From Nocardia elegans NBRC 108235 (GTDB taxonomy: Bacteria; Actinomycetota; Actinomycetes; Mycobacteriales; Mycobacteriaceae), in NCBI RefSeq assembly GCF_001612845.1, contig NZ_BDBF01000004.1, forward strand, positions 62,001 to 126,000: a stretch of DNA of 64,000 bases. Reading direction: 5' to 3'. The notes beneath the pieces are model-generated. The model did no database searches. It had not been told where the DNA came from and saw only the letters and a list, made by a program, of their open reading frames with translations. The position numbers and the translations under genes were made by a program. This document shows positions 33,698 to 42,151 of this stretch, in pieces; the first letter of the stretch is position 1; every line of letters starts with the position of its first letter.

Positions 33698-35639
33698 GCC
33701 CGGGGCGCCGATGCCGGGTGCTCCCGGGCAGAAAGCGAGATCGTTCGGCCCGACGTTGAAGCGGTTGTTGCGCCGCCTGGCTCCGGACCGGACGGCCGTC
33801 GTGGCCATCCTGGTGCTGGCCGTCGCCTCGGTCGTCATGAACACCCTGGGGCCGCAGATCCTCGGTAAGGCGACCAACCTCATCTTCGACGGCGTCGTCA
33901 GCAAGCAGTTGCCGGCGGGGCTGACCAAGGATCAGGCGGTGGCGTCCCTGCGTGCGCAGGGCCAGGACCGGCTCGCGGACATGATGTCCTCGATGAACAT
34001 CAACCCCGGCCACGGCGTCGACTTCGGCGCGGTGGGTCAGGTGCTGACCCTGGTTCTGGTGCTCTACGTGCTGGCCGCGCTGTTCAACTGGTTGCAGGCG
34101 TATCTGCTGGCCACGGTGATCAACCGCGCGGTGCAGCGGCTGCGCAGCGAAGTAGAGGACAAGATCCACCGGCTGCCGCTGAGCTATTTCGACACCAACG
34201 CCCGCGGCGATGTGCTCTCCCGCGTGACCAACGACGTCGACAATGTGGCGCAGAGCCTGCAGCAGACCATGAGCCAGCTGGTCATGTCGGTGCTGTCGGT
34301 GATCGGCATCCTGATCATGATGTTCTGGATCTCGCCGCTGCTGGCGGTGATCGCGCTGCTCACGGTCCCGGCCGCCGTGGTCGTCACGGCCCAGATCGCG
34401 AAGCGGTCGAAACCGCATTTCGTCGATCAGTGGAAGTACACCGGCCTGGTCAACGCGCAGGTCGAGGAGGCCTTCACCGGCCACGAGGTGGTCACGGCGT
34501 TCGGCCGCATCCGCGAGGTCGGCGAGGAATTCGACAAGCGCAACGACAAGCTCTATCAGGCCAGCTTCAAGGCGCAGTTCATCTCCGGGCTGATCATGCC
34601 GGTGATGATGTTCATCGGAAACCTGAATTACGTGCTGATCGCCGTGGTCGGTGGTCTGCGCGTGGCCTCGGGCAGCCTGTCGCTGGGTGAGGTGCAGGCC
34701 TTCATCCAGTACTCGCGCCAGTTCAGCCAGCCGCTCACCCAGATCGGTTCGATGATCAATCTGCTGCAGTCGGGCGTCGCGTCGGCCGAGCGGATCTTCG
34801 AAATCCTCGATGCCGACGAGCAGGTTCCTGATCCGCGCGAGGAGGATCCGCGCCCGATCGATCGCGGCCGGGTCGAATTCGACGCGGTGTCGTTCCGCTA
34901 CGAGCCCGACAAGCCGGTGATCGACGATCTCTCGCTGGTCGCCGAGCCCGGCCACGTGGTCGCCATCGTGGGCCCGACGGGTGCCGGTAAGACGACGCTG
35001 GTCAATCTGCTCGAGCGGTTCTACGAGCTGGATTCCGGCGCGATCACCATCGACGGGGTCGACATCACCGGCATCGGCCGCGACCGGCTGCGCTCGCGGA
35101 TCGGCATGGTGCTGCAGGACACCTGGTTGTTCGGCGGCACGATCCGGGAGAACATCGCCTACGGCAACCCGGAGGCGAGCGAAGAGGAGATCCTCGCGGC
35201 CGCCCGCGCCGCCTACGTGGACCGCTTCGTCCATTCGCTGCCGCTGGGTTACGACACGGTGATCGACGAGGAGGGCTCCGGAGTCAGCGCCGGTGAGAAG
35301 CAGCTGATCACCATCGCCCGCGCCTTCCTGGCCAAGCCGACCATCCTGATCCTCGACGAGGCCACCAGTTCGGTCGATACCCGCACCGAGTTGCTGGTGC
35401 AGCAGGCGATGGCCGCGCTGCGCCGTGACCGCACCAGTTTCGTTATCGCGCACCGTCTTTCGACGATCCGCGATGCCGATCTGATCGTGGTGATGGAGGG
35501 TGGCCACATCGTCGAGCAGGGCACCCACGAGCGGCTGCTGGCCGTCCGCGGCGCCTACTTCCGCCTCTACAACGCGCAGTTCACCGGCGCGGCGGTCGAT
35601 CAGGATCTGGTCGACGAGGAGACGCTGGACGTGGTGTAA
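33693..35639 (+). CDS. ABC exporter half-transporter, second subunit (canonical site)
   Basis: 648 residues from ATG 33693. The transmembrane domain contains a long extracytoplasmic insertion between the first two helices (DGVVSKQLPAGLTKDQ to MNINPGHGVDFGAVG). The ATPase has Walker A GPTGAGKTTL, signature VSAGEKQLITIARA, Walker B LILDEATSSVD with the catalytic Glu, and H-loop VIAHRLSTI. With the preceding subunit it forms a heterodimeric exporter. The start is supported by GGAGGC nearby and by the overlap with the minicistron stop. Confidence 0.93.
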   Translation: MRPGAPMPGAPGQKARSFGPTLKRLLRRLAPDRTAVVAILVLAVASVVMNTLGPQILGKATNLIFDGVVSKQLPAGLTKDQAVASLRAQGQDRLADMMSSMNINPGHGVDFGAVGQVLTLVLVLYVLAALFNWLQAYLLATVINRAVQRLRSEVEDKIHRLPLSYFDTNARGDVLSRVTNDVDNVAQSLQQTMSQLVMSVLSVIGILIMMFWISPLLAVIALLTVPAAVVVTAQIAKRSKPHFVDQWKYTGLVNAQVEEAFTGHEVVTAFGRIREVGEEFDKRNDKLYQASFKAQFISGLIMPVMMFIGNLNYVLIAVVGGLRVASGSLSLGEVQAFIQYSRQFSQPLTQIGSMINLLQSGVASAERIFEILDADEQVPDPREEDPRPIDRGRVEFDAVSFRYEPDKPVIDDLSLVAEPGHVVAIVGPTGAGKTTLVNLLERFYELDSGAITIDGVDITGIGRDRLRSRIGMVLQDTWLFGGTIRENIAYGNPEASEEEILAAARAAYVDRFVHSLPLGYDTVIDEEGSGVSAGEKQLITIARAFLAKPTILILDEATSSVDTRTELLVQQAMAALRRDRTSFVIAHRLSTIRDADLIVVMEGGHIVEQGTHERLLAVRGAYFRLYNAQFTGAAVDQDLVDEETLDVV

Positions 35640-36917
<1,278 letters not shown>

Positions 36918-36950
36918 ACGAAACGGCCCCGCCTCGCGCCCGGTTCCGCG

Positions 36951-37724
36951 TCAGCTGTAGAGCGCCGGCTTGTCCAGCGGTGCGTAGCTGGGTTCGTGCT
37001 TCTTCAGATAGGCGATGCAGCGGTAGCTGATCGGCATGATCAGCACCTCGCACAGCGTCTTCCACACGAAGCCGACGATCACGTAGTTGATGAACGCGCC
37101 CCACGTGTTGATCCCGATGGCCGTCGCCGCGATCGAGCAGAACACCAGCGTGTCACCGAATTCACCGGCGACGGTCGAGCCCAGCAGCCGCGCCCACAGA
37201 TGCTTCTCCTTGGTGCGCTCCTTGATCAGCACCAGCGTCATCGAGTTCAGGAACTGGCCCACCACATAACCGGCGAGCCCGGCCGCGACGAGTTGCGGCG
37301 TGGTCCCGGCGACGGTGCGGAACGCGTCCTGATTGTCGTAGAACCCGGCCGCCGGTAGACCGATCGCGATCCAGAAGCAGACCACCATCAGAATCAGCAT
37401 GCCGAAGCCGTAGTAGATGGTGCGGCGGGCGGCCTTGAAGCCGTACACCTCGCTCAGCACGTCGCCGATCACATAGGCGAGGGGGAACAGGAAAAATGCT
37501 CCGTCGGTGGTGATCGGCAGGATTTCGATGGGTCCGAGGGACACCTCGTGGCCGGTGAAGAACTGCACGCCCTTGGTCGCGCAGATGTTGGAAATCATCA
37601 GCGTCGCCGTGAACAAGGTCACGATCAACGTGAAGGGACCCCCCGCGGCCTGCGCGAATGCTGCGTGTTCGACCGCGGGGCGTCCAGACTCCCCGGTCGG
37701 TGTCGTTTCTTGTGTCTCACTCAC
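36951..37724 (-). CDS. yhhQ: Queuosine precursor transporter (YhhQ family)
   Basis: 257 residues with about six transmembrane helices after a polar leader of ~30. The family blocks are TATLMISNICATKGVQFF, FPLAYVIGDVLSEVYGFKAARR, LAGYVVGQFLNSM and GSTVAGEFGDTLVFCSIA. YhhQ proteins import queuosine precursors for use by Tgt. GTG 37724 is the first start compatible with the family; sequence upstream overlaps the divergent DUF4190 gene's promoter. It is convergent with tgt, with a 33-bp gap. Confidence 0.92.
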   Translation of the reverse strand: MSETQETTPTGESGRPAVEHAAFAQAAGGPFTLIVTLFTATLMISNICATKGVQFFTGHEVSLGPIEILPITTDGAFFLFPLAYVIGDVLSEVYGFKAARRTIYYGFGMLILMVVCFWIAIGLPAAGFYDNQDAFRTVAGTTPQLVAAGLAGYVVGQFLNSMTLVLIKERTKEKHLWARLLGSTVAGEFGDTLVFCSIAATAIGINTWGAFINYVIVGFVWKTLCEVLIMPISYRCIAYLKKHEPSYAPLDKPALYS

Positions 37725-37773
37725 GACCTGTGCACGATACCGGCAACCCGGCCCGGTGGAATAGGCTGGACCG

Positions 37774-38310
37774 ATGACGAATCCCGGCGATTCCGACGAA
37801 TGGTGGAAACAGTACGGCGGCGAAGGTGTCTCGTCCGATTCGGGCGGCCACCAGTCGGTTCCGCCGACCCCGCCGCAGCAGCCCACCCCGCCGCCCAATC
37901 CGCAGGCGGGATACTCCTCGGCCCCGCATCAGCAGTCGTCTCCGTACCAGCAGCCGACCCCGCCGCCGCAACAGCAGCAGTCCTATCCGAGCTATCCGCA
38001 GCAGCAGCCCTACGGTCAGCCCGGTTACGGCTATCCGGCCGCGACGCCGTATCAGCCCTACGGCTACGCGGCGCCGCAACAGGGCACCAACGGCCTGGCG
38101 ATCGGTTCGCTGATCGCGTCGATCCTGGGGCTGTGCACCTGTATCGGATCGATCGTCGGGATCATCCTGGGTGTGATCGCGCTGAACCAGATCAAGGAGC
38201 GCGGCGGCCAGGGCCGCGGTATGGCGCTCGGCGGGATCTGGGTCGGCGCCGTCGGCATCGTGCTCACCATCGTGTGGGTGATCGTCAACATCGCGGCGGC
38301 GAACTGGTAG
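37774..38310 (+). CDS. DUF4190 membrane protein with Pro/Gln-rich N-terminus
   Basis: 178 residues. The first ~100 are low complexity and rich in Pro, Gln, Tyr and Ser (PPTPPQQPTPPP, QQQQSYPSYPQQQPYGQPGY), probably disordered and cytoplasmic. The C-terminal part is the DUF4190 unit of two helices: GLAIGSLIASILGLCTCIGS and GMALGGIWVGAVGIVLTIVW, with the conserved ALNQIKERGGQGRG between them. Function is unknown. It lies inside the queuosine cluster, but nothing links it to that pathway. Confidence 0.85.
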   Translation: MTNPGDSDEWWKQYGGEGVSSDSGGHQSVPPTPPQQPTPPPNPQAGYSSAPHQQSSPYQQPTPPPQQQQSYPSYPQQQPYGQPGYGYPAATPYQPYGYAAPQQGTNGLAIGSLIASILGLCTCIGSIVGIILGVIALNQIKERGGQGRGMALGGIWVGAVGIVLTIVWVIVNIAAANW

Positions 38311-38327
38311 GAGCCGGTCGGGAGCAG

Positions 38328-38355
38328 CAGTGCGTCCGGATCGCCGGACGCACTG
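38328..38355. terminator. Bidirectional terminator
   Basis: Perfect 12-bp arms CAGTGCGTCCGG and CCGGACGCACTG with tetraloop ATCG, between the convergent DUF4190 and GluQ-RS genes. Confidence 0.85.
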
Positions 38356-38363
38356 TAGCCGGA

Positions 38364-39284
38364 TCAGCTGTGGCGCAGCGGATCCGGATGTTCGGGGTCC
38401 AGAATCCACGGTTCGCGCGGCACCGTCGCCGGAGTGAACTGATCCAGTAGCGCGCGCGGTGTCTCACCCCGCAGGCCGAGCGAGGCCGCGAGCAAGGTGA
38501 AAACCTGACGCGGCGTCTCACCGAGAGCGGTTCTGTCGCGCAGGGTTACGGCACCGTCGCGCTTGGCCAGCCGCGCGCCCTCGGTGTTGAGCACCAGCGG
38601 GACGTGCGCGTAGGAGGGTACGGCGAGTCCGAGGACCGTGGCCAGGTAGGCCTGCCGCGGTGTCGAGGGCAGCAGATCGTCACCGCGAACGACCTGGTCG
38701 AAGCCCTGGGCCGCATCGTCCACCACAACCGCGAGGTTGTAGGCCGCCGTTCCGTCGCCGCGACGCAGCACGAAATCGTCGACCAGCCCGCGATACCGGC
38801 CGTGGATTTCGTCGACGATCTCGAATTCCGTGGTCTGCGAGCGCAGGCGCAGTGCGGCGGGGCGACCCTCGGCGCGCTTGGCCGCCCGCTGCGCCTCGCT
38901 CAGGTCGCGGCAGGTCCCCGGATAGGCGCCCATCGGGCCGTGCGGTGCGGAGACGGCCTTCTGAATCTCCCTTCGCGTGCAGTAACACTCGTAGGTCATG
39001 CCGGCCACGCCGAGCCGCTCGATCGCCGCCGCATACTGCGGGGTGCGATCCGATTGCCGGACCACCTCGCCGTCCCAGTCCAGCCCGATCGCGGCCAAAT
39101 CCTCCAGCTGACGCCGCTCCGCACCCGGCCGCACCCGGTCCAGGTCCTCGATCCGCAGCCGGAAATTGCGTGCGGTGCTGCGGGCGAACAACCACGCCAG
39201 CAGGGCGGTGCGGAGATTGCCCAGGTGCAGGTCACCGGAGGGGCTGGGGGCGAAGCGACCCGCCCCGGCGGTATGCGGGATCAT
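38364..39284 (-). CDS. gluQRS: Glutamyl-queuosine tRNA(Asp) synthetase
   Basis: 306 residues, a truncated GluRS-like protein without the anticodon-binding domain. It attaches glutamate to the queuosine base of tRNA-Asp. HLGN within FAPSPSGDLHLGNLRTALLA is the class I HIGH motif, and LAKRDGAV is the KMSKS-like loop. The zinc site is YCTRREI with upstream Cys and the later TCRDL. Reading WDGEVVRQSDRTPQYAAAI also fits the family. ATG 39284 overlaps the DUF309 stop by four bases. With tgt and yhhQ it forms a coherent queuosine locus. Confidence 0.94.
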   Translation of the reverse strand: MIPHTAGAGRFAPSPSGDLHLGNLRTALLAWLFARSTARNFRLRIEDLDRVRPGAERRQLEDLAAIGLDWDGEVVRQSDRTPQYAAAIERLGVAGMTYECYCTRREIQKAVSAPHGPMGAYPGTCRDLSEAQRAAKRAEGRPAALRLRSQTTEFEIVDEIHGRYRGLVDDFVLRRGDGTAAYNLAVVVDDAAQGFDQVVRGDDLLPSTPRQAYLATVLGLAVPSYAHVPLVLNTEGARLAKRDGAVTLRDRTALGETPRQVFTLLAASLGLRGETPRALLDQFTPATVPREPWILDPEHPDPLRHS

Positions 39285-39748
39285 CCGCGCAGCCGGGGGC
39301 ACAGCGCGTCCTCCGGAATGTCGCGGCCGGCATCCAGATCCGCCAGCAGACCCTCGGCATGTGCGACGAGCCCGGTCGAATCGATGCCGTACGGCGGGGA
39401 CGGCGCGGCCGACAACCGGCCGATCGCCCGCTCGAGCAGGGTGCGAGCACCCTTCGGATTGCCGCGCTGGATGTGGGTGATGCCGACGGCGTACTGCGCC
39501 AGCCCCTGCCACAGCATCCTTTCCGCGAACGGTCCGTTCTTCCATGCGGCCTCCAGCACCTCGTGTGCGTTGAAGGCCAGTCCCTCGTTCAGGAGGCGCT
39601 GGGCATAGTCCAGGGTTTCGTCCGGTGGGAGGTCGAGATCATCCGGAATCCGGGCGACGCCGACGCTACCGGGCGGTAGTGGTCGCCCGAACCGGTCTCG
39701 AGGACGGGCATTTCGGGCGTGTCCGGCATCGTCGCGATCTCGTTCCAC
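39281..39748 (-). CDS. DUF309 domain protein
   Basis: 155 residues from GTG 39748. The core is the helical DUF309 unit: FNAHEVLEAAWKNGPFAERMLWQGLAQYAVGITHIQRGNPKGARTLL, given here in part as HEVLEAAWK and GLAQYAVGITHIQRGN. His and Glu in HEVLE could bind a metal, but the function is unknown. The leader VERDRDDAGHARNARPRD matches the actinobacterial N-terminus. GGAGGA just upstream favours one of two adjacent GTG starts over ATG 39766. The stop overlaps the GluQ-RS start by four bases, so they form an operon. Confidence 0.85.
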   Translation of the reverse strand: MERDRDDAGHARNARPRDRFGRPLPPGSVGVARIPDDLDLPPDETLDYAQRLLNEGLAFNAHEVLEAAWKNGPFAERMLWQGLAQYAVGITHIQRGNPKGARTLLERAIGRLSAAPSPPYGIDSTGLVAHAEGLLADLDAGRDIPEDALCPRLRG

Positions 39749-39766
39749 CACTCCTCCATGATCCAT

Positions 39767-40148
39767 ACCGAGCAACCGCACGGTTTATCCGGGGCGTAGT
39801 GCAGCCGTGCCCGAGCGAATTTCGCGGCCCGGTTTTGTTTAGCGGATCATTCTCCTGTCATTTGGCAATTCCCCCGCTATTAGTGAACGGGAATTATTTA
39901 TCGCAATTCGAGTGGTTGAAAGTGAAAAGACGCGGGACATGGATTGTGGGTGCTGCTAGGGTGCTCTCCCGGGGTCAACGCGAGCGCGCACCATGGCGGT
40001 GTGTACCTCGTGGCCCATTCCGTTCATCGAGTAGTTCGTGCGCTATGACCAGGCGCATCGTGGAGCCGTCGAGTCTCGAGAAACCCGGGTCCGGCGACGA
40101 GGGAAGCATGATTGTCGCGTTATCTACGGTGGTAAAGGAGAGGTTGAG
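39767..40148. other. 382-bp region upstream of DUF397 gene, with a possible coupled short ORF
   Basis: The region 39838-39930 is less GC-rich than its surroundings and probably holds promoters. A 35-residue frame from ATG 40045 (MTRRIVEPSSLEKPG to VVKERLR) ends in a TGA at 40150-40152 that overlaps the DUF397 start (GTGA). It could be a coupled leader or the remnant of the helix-turn-helix gene that usually precedes DUF397 genes. I cannot decide which. Confidence 0.35.
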
Positions 40149-40358
40149 GTGAAGGTTGATTCGGCCGGTGCGGTGTGGCGCAAGAGTAAATACAGCGGCC
40201 CCGACGGAAACTGTGTCGAGGTCGCTTTTCTGAGTGACGGCAATGTCGGGGTTCGCGATACCAAAGACTGCGGCAGCGGGCCGATTCTGGCTTTCACACC
40301 CGGCGAGTGGGATGCGTTCGTCTCGGGCGTGACCGACGGGAAGTTACGTCCCGCCTGA
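40149..40358 (+). CDS. DUF397 domain protein
   Basis: 69 residues. The family pattern is clear: WRKSKYSGPDGNCVEVAFL, GVRDTKDCGSGPILAFTPGEWDAFVSGV. DUF397 proteins are small actinomycete proteins normally encoded next to an XRE-type regulator and thought to act with it. GTG 40149 has AAGGAG eight bases upstream. No intact XRE gene is adjacent, so this copy is an orphan. Confidence 0.9.
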   Translation: MKVDSAGAVWRKSKYSGPDGNCVEVAFLSDGNVGVRDTKDCGSGPILAFTPGEWDAFVSGVTDGKLRPA

Positions 40359-40378
40359 CCCCGGGCGATCAGGTGATG

Positions 40379-40410
40379 GGCCCCGAGTCGATGCGACTCG
40401 GGGCCTTGTT
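40379..40410 (+). terminator. Rho-independent terminator after DUF397 gene
   Basis: Perfect 12-bp arms GGCCCCGAGTCG and CGACTCGGGGCC with a 3-nt loop and tail TTGTT. Confidence 0.88.
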
Positions 40411-40530
40411 GTGCCGGTCGGTGCGGCCGATCGCGGGCCCAGCCGGTTGATCTTCCCCGCCACCGAAATACCGTGTCGATGGATCTCGGTCGGTGCGGGA
40501 TATGTGGACGGTTGTGGATATCGTCGGCGG

Positions 40531-41958
40531 GTGGATCTACTGACCCCGCAGGATGCCACCAGGTTCTGGCTGTCGCGCCGGGCCTGCAACGACCTGTTCC
40601 TGCTCTACTGCTTCGACGACGCCGGATGGTCCGCCGACGCGCTGCGGGCGGCGGTGATCGCGCGCAGCGCCGAAATCCCGGAGTTGAACGTCCGTATCCG
40701 GGAGCACCGTTTCGCTTATCCGGCCTGGGAGCCTGCGGATTTCGACGAGGCGCAGGTCGTCGTCCACACGTCCGAGGAGCCGCTGTGGACGACTGTGGAA
40801 GCCTCGCTGGGGGAGATTCTGGCGCACTCGGTACCGGCGCGGCGATACACCTGGCGGATCCATCTGTATCGCGGCGTCCCGGACGCGCCGGGCGGATCGG
40901 GGCCCGCACTCGTTGTGGTGCTGCAGCTTTCGCATGCGCTGGCGGACGGAAAACGGGCCGCGCATATCGCGCGCGAGTTGTTGCGAGGCTTGGACGCGGC
41001 AGCTCGCAGGGTCGCCGAACCGGGTGACGGTTCGGATCGCGTCGGATCGTCCACCGGCGCGATGGTCGATCGGCATCACGGCCGCCGGGCGCGAGCCCGG
41101 TTCGCGTCATCTGTGGAAACTCTTGCGGTCGAAGCCCTAGCGCTTCTTTCATTCCTGCCCGGCGTGGCCCGCACGGTGCGGCGCGGATTCGTCGCGGCAC
41201 ATGCGGACAAGGAATTGAACAGCCTCGCCGAGGCGGGTGAGATTCCCCCCGCGGCAACGAATTTCGCGCCGACCCGGCTGAACCGCCCGCCGGCGCCGGA
41301 GCATCGGGCCGTCCGCGTGATCGCGGGGGAGAGCCTGCACGTTCCCGGCTATACGGTCACGGTCGTCGCGCTGACCGCGATCTCCGTCGCGATGAGTCGA
41401 TATCTCGCCGCCCACGGCGAATCCGCCGACCCGTTGGGTGCGCAGGTCTCGATGGCCCTGCCTGTGGTGACCGATCGAAAAGCTGTCCCGCACAACAACT
41501 ATCGCGACCTCGGTGTCGATCTGTGCGTCGCGGAACCGGACCTGCGGCTGCGGGCGCGCCGCATCGCCGGGGCGCTGGCCGAACGACGGATCCGCGCCAC
41601 CCATCCGCTGCAGTGCGCGCGTGACCGCGTCACCGACGCGATCCCGGCCCCGGTTCTCCGTCGCGATATCGCCGGCTATCCCTTGGATCTGGTTCCCGAC
41701 CGAATCTCGGGCCACACCGTGGTCTCCAGCGTCCACCGCGGCGAGGCGGATCTGTCGATCGCCGGCGGCGCGGTCCGCTTCACCGCCGGTTTCCCCGCCC
41801 TCGGCGCGGTGATGCATCTGACCCACGGCCTGCACGGACTCGGAACGACGGTGACCCTGTCGGTCCACGCCGATCCCCAGGTGGTGGATGTGGACGATTA
41901 CGCCCGCCGCTTGCGTGGCGCGGTCCGTGAGGTCGGTGCGCGGCTGACCGCCGACTGA
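40531..41958 (+). CDS. WS/DGAT-like acyltransferase domain protein
   Basis: 475 residues. The start VDLLTPQDATRFWL and the motif QLSHALADGKRA match wax ester synthase/diacylglycerol acyltransferase proteins. The active-site HHxxxDG motif reads SHALADG here: the catalytic second His and the DG are kept, and the first His is Ser. The C-terminal half has ALPVVTDRKAVPHNNYRDLGVDL, equivalent to the conserved N-N-x-x region. It may acylate an alcohol or act in surface-lipid synthesis; the substrate is unknown. GTG 40531 is chosen from the family N-terminus, and longer starts are possible. Confidence 0.8.
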   Translation: MDLLTPQDATRFWLSRRACNDLFLLYCFDDAGWSADALRAAVIARSAEIPELNVRIREHRFAYPAWEPADFDEAQVVVHTSEEPLWTTVEASLGEILAHSVPARRYTWRIHLYRGVPDAPGGSGPALVVVLQLSHALADGKRAAHIARELLRGLDAAARRVAEPGDGSDRVGSSTGAMVDRHHGRRARARFASSVETLAVEALALLSFLPGVARTVRRGFVAAHADKELNSLAEAGEIPPAATNFAPTRLNRPPAPEHRAVRVIAGESLHVPGYTVTVVALTAISVAMSRYLAAHGESADPLGAQVSMALPVVTDRKAVPHNNYRDLGVDLCVAEPDLRLRARRIAGALAERRIRATHPLQCARDRVTDAIPAPVLRRDIAGYPLDLVPDRISGHTVVSSVHRGEADLSIAGGAVRFTAGFPALGAVMHLTHGLHGLGTTVTLSVHADPQVVDVDDYARRLRGAVREVGARLTAD

Positions 41959-42010
41959 TCGCGGAAGAGGTTGGTGCACCTCTTTCCATATTCAATATAT
42001 AGCGGAGTGG

Positions 42011-42030
42011 GGGGCTTGCGGCAAGGCCCC
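42011..42030 (+). promoter_or_regulatory. Rifamycin-associated element (RAE)
   Basis: GGGGCTTGCGGCAAGGCCCC, an imperfect inverted repeat 121 bp before the helR start and just after an AT-rich TTCAATATATAG. It matches the RAE described upstream of rifamycin-inactivating and helR genes in actinomycetes, as I recall it. It is expected to mediate induction by rifamycins. Confidence 0.88.
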
Positions 42031-42151
42031 GGTCGTGCCGCACAATGGCCCGCCGAGGCCGTGTACCTGCGAAAACGGGAGGAGAAGCGCAGCGGCCGAG
42101 ACGGACACGGGTGTCCACATGAACCATGTCGAGCCAGGGAATGAGGGACAC

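Noticed and set aside
32399..35528. Minus-strand frames of 500-630 residues opposite the second ABC operon.
   Set aside because: Rich in His, Asp, Gln and Arg with no recognisable domain; the plus strand encodes complete ABC exporters.
40411..40530. A 40-residue N-terminal extension of the WS/DGAT-like protein.
   Set aside because: It is Gly/Arg-rich, overlaps the terminator region, and precedes the family-typical start at 40531.
42035..42151. An N-terminal extension of HelR in the same frame.
   Set aside because: It begins almost at the RAE and lacks a ribosome-binding site. ATG 42152 has one and fits the family.
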